From positions 1-5,465 of the forward strand of contig JBAXLO010000273.1 of the NCBI GenBank assembly GCA_037134755.1: a stretch of DNA of 5,465 nt, written 5' to 3'. Both the position numbers and the translations under genes were made by a program. Below the pieces are notes generated by a model. It saw nothing but the letters and a program-made list of their open reading frames with translations. It ran no database searches and was not told the origin of the DNA. This DNA comes from JBAXLO01 sp037134755 (GTDB lineage Bacteria > Bacteroidota > Bacteroidia > Bacteroidales > JACABE01). This document shows, one piece after another, positions 1 to 4,511 of the stretch (the first letter of the stretch is position 1; the number at the start of each line of letters is the position of its first letter).

Positions 1-18
1 AAACAGGAACTAATGTAA
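1..18 (+). CDS. 3' end of a second DUF5618-like gene (partial)
   Basis: The first 18 bases read in frame as Lys-Gln-Glu-Leu-Met-stop and are identical to 2543-2560, the last codons of the DUF5618-like gene further right. The downstream module also matches the one after that gene, including the variant GACTCAGATT (modules 2 and 3 have GACTCTGATT). The simplest reading is that a second copy of the gene lies mostly outside the window to the left. Only five codons are visible, so whether that copy is intact cannot be judged. Confidence 0.7.
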   Translation, partial: KQELM

Positions 19-37
19 TACAGGGAAATACAGGGGA

Positions 38-72
38 GATAGGAGTGAGGAGGTAGGAGACAGGAGAATACA
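38..72 (+). repeat. Degenerate heptamer tandem repeat, copy 1
   Basis: There are five consecutive 7-bp units starting at 38, 45, 52, 59 and 66. The first four fit GNNAGGA with AT, TG, GT and AC at the two variable positions; the fifth is the divergent GAATACA. The same phase and unit order recur in the other modules. The period is not a multiple of three and no reading frame runs through it on the + strand, so it is not coding. Confidence 0.7.
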
Positions 73-102
73 CTTGATCATTATTATTTAAAAAGTTTAT
101 AT

Positions 103-133
103 AGCACTATTCTTTATTGAGTAGTGCTTTTTT
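103..133 (+). terminator. Intrinsic terminator after the partial DUF5618-like gene
   Basis: A 10-bp stem pairs AGCACTATTC (103-112) with GAGTAGTGCT (119-128) through one T-G wobble, closes a TTTATT loop, and is followed by a T run to 133. The same hairpin, loop included, follows every gene in the array. It should end + strand transcripts about 85 bases after the stop codon at 16-18. Confidence 0.85.
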
Positions 134-200
134 ATTGACTCAGATTGCTTCGTTGCTCTCTCAAAGTCGGGCAAATGCAGCTGCAAGCTGCAATGAATTA

Positions 201-223
201 CGGCACAGCCAAAGGCAGTGCCG
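201..223. repeat. Imperfect hairpin in module 1 tail
   Basis: CGGCAC (201-206) pairs with GTGCCG (218-223), and GCC (208-210) pairs with GGC (214-216) around an AAA loop, with one A-A mismatch. A second possible stem follows, CACTCCGAT (229-237) with ATCCGAGTG (252-260), eight of nine positions paired. There is no T run after either, so these are not obvious terminators. Copy 2 has lost most of the first hairpin. Confidence 0.6.
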
Positions 224-311
224 AGGGGCACTCCGATTATTTTGCATGCTGATCCGAGTGGGGTGGTGTCTTTTTGTTTGTACACTGTTGTAAATATTAG
301 TGTGTTTTTTG

Positions 312-372
312 AAAGTTTATAAACATTAGACTGCTTTTTTATTTGACTCTGATTGCTTCGTTGTACTCGCAA
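312..372 (+). repeat. Partial, degenerate module copy
   Basis: AAAGTTTAT, then GCTTTTTTATTTGACTC and GATTGCTTCGTTG..CTCGCAA, match the core of the other modules in the same order. The heptamers are missing and the terminator stem is replaced by unrelated sequence containing the palindrome GTTTATAAAC (315-324). It looks like an older, decayed module, so the protease gene is preceded by one full copy and one remnant. The sequence at 244-311 between them shows nothing I recognise. Confidence 0.65.
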
Positions 373-408
373 TTATTATTAATTTTATAATTTGTACTAT
401 CCAGATTG

Positions 409-416
409 TAACTTTG
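409..416 (+). promoter_or_regulatory. Bacteroidota-type -7 promoter element for the protease gene
   Basis: TAACTTTG fits the TAnnTTTG -7 consensus used by the Bacteroidota primary sigma factor. It ends 16 bases before the ATG at 433, which predicts a very short leader. The only TTTG upstream (391-394) is 14 bases away, closer than the usual spacing for a -33 box, so the -33 element is weak or absent. Confidence 0.5.
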
Positions 417-432
417 AGCAAAATAAAATATC

Positions 433-852
433 ATGGAACTTGTATATGCTGATATAAAGTTGATAAATGGAGAAGATCTGGTATTGGCTAAAAGACATAT
501 AATAGGTGAAGAGGAAGTAAAAGAGATGACTATTAATATGCTGGTAGATTCTGGAGCTTATATGTTGGCTATAAATGAAACTATACAAGAACAATTGAAG
601 TTCCCTGTGATTGAGAAAAGAAAGGCACAGATGGCTAATGGAAGTATTGAAGAATACGATGTGGTAGGGCCTGTAGAAGTTAGGTTTAAAAACAGACAAT
701 CTACTTGCAGGGCAATGGTTTTGCCTGGTGATAATGAACCTTTGCTGGGTTCTATACCAATGGAGGATATGGATGTACTAATTCACCCTCAAAGACAGGA
801 GTTGATTGTAAATCCGGATCATCCTTATTTTGCTCAGATGAAGATGAAGTAG
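433..852 (+). CDS. Small clan AA (retropepsin-like) aspartic protease
   Basis: This 139-residue protein has the hallmarks of a single-domain retroviral-type aspartic protease, which works as a homodimer with one catalytic Asp per subunit. Visible features are the active-site motif LVDSGA at residues 37-42 (catalytic Asp39), a following helix-like stretch, a central strand-rich region, and the hydrophobic-hydrophobic-Gly signature PLLG at 103-106, followed by a short C-terminal segment with NPDHP at 127-131. The length is normal for bacterial stand-alone members. No signal peptide or membrane segment is present, so it is probably cytoplasmic. The ATG at 433 is favoured because a -7 promoter motif lies 17-24 bases upstream. 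The gene stands alone between two modules and is followed by its own terminator at 969-998. Its substrate is unknown; some relatives are annotated only as hypothetical. I am confident of the fold and not of the role. Confidence 0.85.
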   Translation: MELVYADIKLINGEDLVLAKRHIIGEEEVKEMTINMLVDSGAYMLAINETIQEQLKFPVIEKRKAQMANGSIEEYDVVGPVEVRFKNRQSTCRAMVLPGDNEPLLGSIPMEDMDVLIHPQRQELIVNPDHPYFAQMKMK

Positions 853-893
853 TTTTTTTTAGGTTTAAAGGGTTTAACTTTTAATACAGGGGA

Positions 894-949
894 GATAGGA
901 GTGAGGAGATAGGAGAAAATGGATAATTGATAATGGATAATTGATCATA
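894..949 (+). repeat. Extended heptamer tandem repeat, copy 2
   Basis: Eight 7-bp units run without a phase break, starting at 894, 901, 908, 915, 922, 929, 936 and 943. The first three fit GNNAGGA. The next is GAAAATG, and the last four become AT-rich GATAATT-like units. This is the longest heptamer block in the window and shows a change of unit sequence with the period retained. Confidence 0.7.
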
Positions 950-968
950 CTATCTAAAAAGTTTATAT

Positions 969-998
969 AGCACTATTCTTTATTGAGTAGTGCTTTTT
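969..998 (+). terminator. Intrinsic terminator after the protease gene
   Basis: AGCACTATTC (969-978) pairs with GAGTAGTGCT (985-994) around the loop TTTATT, followed by a short T run. It is identical in stem and loop to the other three terminators, with a T run one to two bases shorter. Confidence 0.85.
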
Positions 999-1207
999 AT
1001 TTGACTCTGATTGCTTCGTTGCACTCGCAAAGACGGGCAAATGCAGTTGCAAGCAATGCCGAGATTTATTCCGATTATTTAGTATTATGTGCAGTATTGG
1101 AAAATAAGTTTTTTATGGATAGATACACTAAACAGATAAGGCAATAATTAAGAAGTTTGTATATTGCATTATTATTGACAATTGTAAATAGAATTTAATT
1201 AAGGATT

Positions 1208-1924
1208 ATGATTTTAGCCAAGAAATTATTGGGAGAAAAACGAGATAAGTTTCATGGTGGGCTATATCATAAAACGCAAGTGAATCTGGCATATAATTCT
1301 AACCGCATAGAAGGCAGCAAGCTTACTGAAGAACAAACCCGCTATATATTTGAAACAAGAACTATTGGATTTAAAGATCAGGAGGCTGTACCTGTAGATG
1401 ATATCATAGAAACATCGAATCACTTTGTAGCTTTTGATATTATGCTGGAAACAATTGAAGTTCCATTGGATGCCAGTATTATAAAACAGTTTCATAGCAT
1501 TTTAAAAGCGGGCACAGAAGATAGCCGTAAATCCTGGTTTGGTGTGGGTGAATGGAAGAAATTACCTAATGAAGTTGGCGGTATAGAAACATCATTGCCT
1601 GAAAATGTAACTGGTGATATAGAGCATCTTTTGAAATGGTATAAAAGTGTTGAAAATATTGGTATTGAAGAAATTGTAGCCTTCCATAATCGGTTTGAAC
1701 GGATACATCCATTTCAGGATGGAAATGGTAGAGTAGGCAGACTGATTATGTTTAGAGAATGTTTGAGACAAAATGTAGTCCCTTTTATCATAGATGATAA
1801 CCATAAGCAATTTTATTACAGAGGGTTATCTGAATTTGAAAGAGTGCCTGAATACCTTTTGGATACCTGCAGATCGGCACAGGATACTTACCAAAACTGG
1901 TTGAATTATTTTATTAGGGAGTAA
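1208..1924 (+). CDS. Fic family protein, class II, self-inhibited AMP-transferase
   Basis: Fic proteins usually transfer AMP from ATP to hydroxyl side chains of target proteins. The core motif HPFQDGNGRVGR is complete at residues 167-178, giving catalytic His167, the phosphate-binding GNGR and Arg178. An N-terminal SNRIEG at 31-36 fits the inhibitory motif [S/T]xxxE[G/N], with Glu35 predicted to block productive ATP binding. This places it in class II, where the inhibitory helix is in the same chain and no separate antitoxin is needed. A flap-like segment lies around 120-134 (GGIETSLPE). At 238 residues it is compact: the Fic domain fills most of the chain and there is no obvious C-terminal winged-helix domain. 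The start is ATG 1208, with AAGGA immediately before it at only two bases' spacing. The protein has no signal peptide. Its target is unknown. It stands alone between modules and has its own terminator at 2031-2061. Confidence 0.93.
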   Translation: MILAKKLLGEKRDKFHGGLYHKTQVNLAYNSNRIEGSKLTEEQTRYIFETRTIGFKDQEAVPVDDIIETSNHFVAFDIMLETIEVPLDASIIKQFHSILKAGTEDSRKSWFGVGEWKKLPNEVGGIETSLPENVTGDIEHLLKWYKSVENIGIEEIVAFHNRFERIHPFQDGNGRVGRLIMFRECLRQNVVPFIIDDNHKQFYYRGLSEFERVPEYLLDTCRSAQDTYQNWLNYFIRE

Positions 1925-1964
1925 GTCTGCTATACATTCTGGGGTTTACGTTAAATACAGGGGA

Positions 1965-1999
1965 GATAGGAGTGAGGAGTTAGGAGATAGGAGAATACA
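1965..1999 (+). repeat. Degenerate heptamer tandem repeat, copy 3
   Basis: Five 7-bp units start at 1965, 1972, 1979, 1986 and 1993. Four fit GNNAGGA with AT, TG, TT and AT at the variable positions, followed by GAATACA. Confidence 0.7.
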
Positions 2000-2030
2000 C
2001 TTTGATACTTATTATTAAAAAAAATTATAT

Positions 2031-2061
2031 AGCACTATTCTTTATTGAGTAGTGCTTTTTT
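2031..2061 (+). terminator. Intrinsic terminator after the Fic gene
   Basis: AGCACTATTC (2031-2040), loop TTTATT (2041-2046), GAGTAGTGCT (2047-2056), then a T run to 2061. Stem and loop are identical to the other module terminators. Confidence 0.86.
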
Positions 2062-2103
2062 ATTTGACTCTGATTGCTTCGTTGCACTCGCAAAGATGGG
2101 AGG

Positions 2104-2124
2104 GATAGGAATTAGGAAATAGGA
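2104..2124 (+). repeat. Extra heptamer block at the end of module 3
   Basis: Three 7-bp units (starting at 2104, 2111 and 2118) share the ending AGGA, with GAT, ATT and AAT as their first three bases. They lie downstream of the terminator, unlike the other heptamer blocks, and could mark a second, truncated module start. Confidence 0.6.
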
Positions 2125-2161
2125 GCGTTTTATTATTATCCTTATGCTATTATTTATCCAC

Positions 2162-2169
2162 TACTTTTG
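2162..2169 (+). promoter_or_regulatory. Bacteroidota-type -7 promoter element for the DUF5618-like gene
   Basis: TACTTTTG fits TAnnTTTG exactly and lies 13 bases before the ATG at 2183. No good -33 TTG box is visible at the expected distance. Its position inside the longer open frame (which begins at 2144) argues for translation from 2183. Confidence 0.5.
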
Positions 2170-2182
2170 TGAAAATTGTAAG

Positions 2183-2560
2183 ATGAAACACATAGAAGAA
2201 GCTCACAGATACATTGATAATGCCAAACAAATTTTGAAAGAAAAAGCGCATAAAGAAGATGGCTATTATCAGGATAAGAAATATGTAAAGATGGCTGGTA
2301 ATACTGCCTATTCTGGTGTGCTAGAAGCTCTGGATGGTTACTTTGGTTTAAAGAAAAAAGGTAGAAAGAGTGTAGAATGGTATCAAGAAGAACTTGGAAA
2401 AATGGATAGAAAGATGTTGAATAGTTTTAATGGAGTATACGATACATTACATCTTGCAATGGGATACGATGGTAATTTGAATGTAAAAGTATGTAAAGCA
2501 GGTTTGGAGGAAGCTGAAAAGATTATTAATTGGGTAGAAACTAAACAGGAACTAATGTAA
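2183..2560 (+). CDS. DUF5618-like small helical protein
   Basis: This 125-residue protein begins MKHIEEAHRYIDNAK and resembles what I recall of DUF5618, a family of unknown function found mainly in Bacteroidota; the assignment is from memory of the family pattern. The sequence is charged and predicted almost wholly helical, with conserved-looking blocks at 28-52 (YYQDKKYVKMAGNTAY..), 56-70 (LKKKGRKSVEWYQEE) and 84-97 (GVYDTLHLAMGYDG). The helical layout recalls HEPN or nucleotidyltransferase-partner proteins, but the HEPN RNase motif R-x4-6-H is not present, so that is only a speculation. The frame is open to 2144, but 13 extra residues from there (hydrophobic, then CENC) look unlike the family and the promoter motif at 2162-2169 lies inside them, so 2183 is chosen. 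The stop codon overlaps the first bases of module 4. A further copy of its 3' end is at 1-18. Confidence 0.75.
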   Translation: MKHIEEAHRYIDNAKQILKEKAHKEDGYYQDKKYVKMAGNTAYSGVLEALDGYFGLKKKGRKSVEWYQEELGKMDRKMLNSFNGVYDTLHLAMGYDGNLNVKVCKAGLEEAEKIINWVETKQELM

Positions 2561-2569
2561 TACAGGGGA

Positions 2570-2604
2570 GATAGGAGTGAGGAGTTAGGAGACAGGAGAA
2601 TACA
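2570..2604 (+). repeat. Degenerate heptamer tandem repeat, copy 4
   Basis: Units start at 2570, 2577, 2584, 2591 and 2598. Four fit GNNAGGA with AT, TG, TT and AC at the variable positions, then GAATACA. It differs from copy 1 only in the third unit. Confidence 0.7.
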
Positions 2605-2635
2605 CTTTGATAATTATTATCTAACAAAAATATAT

Positions 2636-2666
2636 AGCACTATTCTTTATTGAGTAGTGCTTTTTT
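2636..2666 (+). terminator. Intrinsic terminator after the DUF5618-like gene
   Basis: AGCACTATTC (2636-2645), loop TTTATT (2646-2651), GAGTAGTGCT (2652-2661), then a T run to 2666. It also lies upstream of the IS and would limit readthrough from the array into istA. Confidence 0.86.
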
Positions 2667-2733
2667 ATTTGACTCAGATTGCTTCGTTGCACTCGAAAAG
2701 ACGGGCAAATGCAGCTGCAAACTGCAATGAATT

Positions 2734-2758
2734 TGGAAAAGCCAGTCAAACTGACCCC
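2734..2758 (+). repeat. Left terminal inverted repeat of the IS
   Basis: The repeat starts TGGAAAAGCCAG and continues through AAACTGACCCC. It aligns with the reverse complement of 5377-5401 at 20 of 25 positions, with the mismatches clustered in the outer half. Confidence 0.8.
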
Positions 2759-2831
2759 CTAGTACCGATTTAAACTAGTCCCCTTTGTCCAGACCAAATT
2801 GACCCCCACTCACCGGAGTAAATTGACCCCC
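2748..2831 (+). repeat. Four 12-bp repeats at 24-bp spacing, left IS end
   Basis: The units are AAACTGACCCCC (2748-2759), AAACTAGTCCCC (2772-2783), AAATTGACCCCC (2796-2807) and AAATTGACCCCC (2820-2831), each starting exactly 24 bp after the last. IS21-family ends typically carry several such repeats, thought to bind the IstA transposase. Between the last two units lies CTCACCGGAG, with a counterpart (TTCACCGGAT) between the two right-end units. The second unit is the most divergent. Confidence 0.85.
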
Positions 2832-2911
2832 TTAAATGTTGTAGCAAAGTTAAGTTGTTTTTGAAGAGCTCCTAATTGAAATTATGGAGTTGCAATGAGT
2901 TTCATTACATC

Positions 2912-4468
2912 ATGTCAAACAAAACAATTGAGATGTTTACAATTCGTCAGGTACTACGTTTATATGCTTCAGGAAGGGGGACTAAATTTATTAGTCAGTC
3001 AACAGGGATAGCTCGTAACACAGTTAAGAAGTATTTAATTCGTTATGTAGAGTTAAGAGTTACGATGGATCAAATAGACAAGATGAGTGATACTCAGATG
3101 TCAAAAGCCTTCTTAACTAAGCCCGAACTACCTAACCCTAATAAACGATTGAGTGACTTAAATGCATTATTACCATCCTTTGTTGCAATGCTTAAAAAGC
3201 GTGGTGTGACAAAGCAAATGGTATATGATAAATATTTTTCATCCTGTAATAATGGTTATAAAAGGTCTACATTTTTAGAAAGACTAAATATATTTATGAA
3301 TGTCGTAAAGGGTTCTATGCGGATGGAGCATAAAGCTGGCGACAAAATGTTTGTAGATTTTACGGGTAAAAAATTACAAATAGTAGATCCTTCCAGCGGA
3401 GAAGTTACCGATATGGAAGTATTTGTAGCAATATTAGGATGCAGTCAACTCACCTTTGTAATGGCAATGCCTTCTCAAAAGAAAGAAGATTTTATAATGG
3501 GATGCGAGAAAGCACTTCATTTTTATGGAGGTGTTCCGCAAGCAATCGTTCCTGATAATTTGAAGTCAGCTGTAACAAAAGCCAGTAAATATGAATCATT
3601 ATTAAATGATGATTTTGCTGCTTTTGCAGAGCATTACCACACATTTGGTTTTCCTACCCGTACCTATAAACCAAAGGACAAGGCATTGGTTGAAGGAGCT
3701 GTAAAAATCATTTATACAACTATCTTTTCTAAAATTGACCAAAGTGTTTTTCATAGCATATCAGATCTGAATACGGCTATTTTACAGCATTTAGATGTAC
3801 ATAACAATCGTACTCTTACAGGTCATAACTACAGTAGAAGGCAACAGTTTGATGAGCTGGAAAAACAAACATTGCAACCATTAAATCCTTATCCTTTTGA
3901 ATTAACGGTTAATCAGTTATCAACTGTCAACAAATACGGTCATGTATTACTAAGTGTAGATAAAAGATACTACAGTGTTCCTTATAAGTTGATCGGAAAG
4001 CGCTTGAAAATAAAGTATAATACCAGACAACTATCCGTTTATGACGATATAGATTTAGTGGCTGTCCATGAACGGTTTTCGGGAAAAGGACAGAAATACA
4101 TTACTATCCAGGATCATTTAGCATCCCATCATAAGTACTTGTCAGACTGGAATCCACAAAAATTTATGGATGCTGCAAAAGCAATTGATGTAGTCGTTGC
4201 GGATTATATATCCAAAATACTGTCAAGAGAAATGTATCCAGAACAAAGCTATAAGTCTTGTTCAGGTATTTTAAATTTTGCGAAACGGGTAGGCAATCAA
4301 CGATTAATAAATGCCTGCAAAAGAGCTGATAGCTTCAGTCTGTATAACTATGGTATAATAGATCAGATATTACGATCAAAAGCGGATTATATAGCTTTTG
4401 ACGACGATATAAAGAACACCTCAATGCCTCCTCACGAAAACATTCGTGGACAGGATTATTATGAATAG
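2912..4468 (+). CDS. istA: IS21-family transposase IstA (DDE)
   Basis: IstA binds the element ends and catalyses strand cleavage and transfer. The 518-residue product is normal for the family. An N-terminal helix-turn-helix covers about residues 10-45 (IRQVLRLYASG..ISQSTGIARNTVKKYL). The integrase-type core carries the DDE triad as Asp149 (in FVDF), Asp215 (in VPDN) and Glu261 (in LVEGAV), and a C-terminal beta-rich region follows (about 330-400, with YYSVPYKLIGKRLKIKY). The open frame reaches back to a TTG at 2876, but ATG 2912 gives the typical MSNKTIEMFTIRQ start, so it is preferred. istB follows after 43 bases. No clear promoter is seen in 2832-2911; transcription may start within the left-end repeats. 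No frameshift or missing catalytic residue is seen. Confidence 0.95.
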   Translation: MSNKTIEMFTIRQVLRLYASGRGTKFISQSTGIARNTVKKYLIRYVELRVTMDQIDKMSDTQMSKAFLTKPELPNPNKRLSDLNALLPSFVAMLKKRGVTKQMVYDKYFSSCNNGYKRSTFLERLNIFMNVVKGSMRMEHKAGDKMFVDFTGKKLQIVDPSSGEVTDMEVFVAILGCSQLTFVMAMPSQKKEDFIMGCEKALHFYGGVPQAIVPDNLKSAVTKASKYESLLNDDFAAFAEHYHTFGFPTRTYKPKDKALVEGAVKIIYTTIFSKIDQSVFHSISDLNTAILQHLDVHNNRTLTGHNYSRRQQFDELEKQTLQPLNPYPFELTVNQLSTVNKYGHVLLSVDKRYYSVPYKLIGKRLKIKYNTRQLSVYDDIDLVAVHERFSGKGQKYITIQDHLASHHKYLSDWNPQKFMDAAKAIDVVVADYISKILSREMYPEQSYKSCSGILNFAKRVGNQRLINACKRADSFSLYNYGIIDQILRSKADYIAFDDDIKNTSMPPHENIRGQDYYE

Positions 4469-4511
4469 ACTTTTATTATCCGGATTATTTAATACATTAA
4501 AATAGAAATAT

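Larger units (their letters stand above)
17..243 (+). repeat. Intergenic module, copy 1 (fullest copy)
   Basis: This is the longest of four related non-coding modules (others at 883-1080, 1954-2124 and 2559-2733). In order it has AATACAGG overlapping the stop codon of the preceding gene, with a short duplication of that motif at 27-34; heptamer repeats at 38-72; a terminator at 103-133; a conserved stretch beginning GATTGCTTCG near 145; a palindrome TGCAGCTGCA; and a tail with a hairpin at 201-223. The shared segment ends near CCGATTATTT (234-243), which is also where copy 2 ends. Together with 244-432 it fills the gap before the protease gene, which holds no other gene that I can support. 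Confidence 0.85.
883..1080 (+). repeat. Intergenic module, copy 2
   Basis: The copy starts at AATACAGGGG about 30 bases after the protease stop and ends at CCGATTATTT, like copy 1. It contains heptamers (894-949), the terminator (969-998), and the GATTGCTTCG stretch with GGGCAAATGCAG. Relative to copy 1 its tail has lost most of the CGGCAC hairpin. The remaining 1081-1207 before the Fic gene shows no gene and no convincing promoter. Confidence 0.85.
1954..2124 (+). repeat. Intergenic module, copy 3 (shortened tail)
   Basis: The copy starts at AATACAGGGG 29 bases after the Fic stop, then has heptamers (1965-1999), the terminator (2031-2061) and the GATTGCTTCG stretch to about 2096. Here the GGGCAAATGCAG tail is absent and is replaced by a second purine-rich heptamer block (2104-2124). 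The boundary to the next gene is therefore much shorter than in copy 1. Confidence 0.83.
2559..2733 (+). repeat. Intergenic module, copy 4, interrupted by the IS
   Basis: The copy begins at AATACAGGGG, overlapping the TAA stop of the DUF5618-like gene exactly as in copy 1. It runs through heptamers, terminator, GATTGCTTCG and the GGGCAAATGCAGCTGCAA tail. Agreement with copy 1 stops after GCAATGAATT at 2733 (199 in copy 1), the base before the predicted left end of the IS21-family element. It shares the GACTCAGATT variant with copy 1. Confidence 0.85.

Noticed and set aside
97..372. 91-codon minus-strand open frame
   Set aside because: It runs through module 1 and the partial module, including the terminator and repeats, and its product resembles no family. 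It is a by-product of repeat composition.
397..699. 100-codon minus-strand open frame
   Set aside because: It is antisense to the well-supported protease gene, and its Phe/Tyr/Ser-rich product is typical of a shadow frame.
872..878. GTTTAAC as an integron attC core (RYYYAAC)
   Set aside because: It lies just upstream of module 2 only and has no counterpart at the same place in the other modules. Short degenerate cores are expected by chance in AT-rich DNA.
1175..1180. TTGACA as a -35 box for the Fic gene
   Set aside because: No -10-like hexamer lies 16-18 bases downstream before the start codon, and Bacteroidota promoters use a different consensus.
1262..1810. Two minus-strand open frames within the Fic gene
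   Set aside because: They are antisense to a gene with complete Fic motifs, and their products lack recognisable domains.
2144..2182. Upstream start for the DUF5618-like gene
   Set aside because: It adds 13 hydrophobic residues ending CENCK that do not look like the family start and overlap the -7 promoter motif. ATG 2183 gives a natural N-terminus.
19..2733. CRISPR array
   Set aside because: The repeats are 150-225 bp modules separated by whole genes, not short repeats with uniform spacers, and no cas gene is present.
2730..2734. AATTT as the IS target duplication (also 5394-5398)
   Set aside because: Using it would give the two IS ends unequal lengths and break the matching 14-bp offset and the TG termini.
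2876..2911. TTG start for istA
   Set aside because: The 12 added residues do not resemble IstA N-termini. ATG 2912 yields the typical MSNKTIEMFTIRQ beginning.
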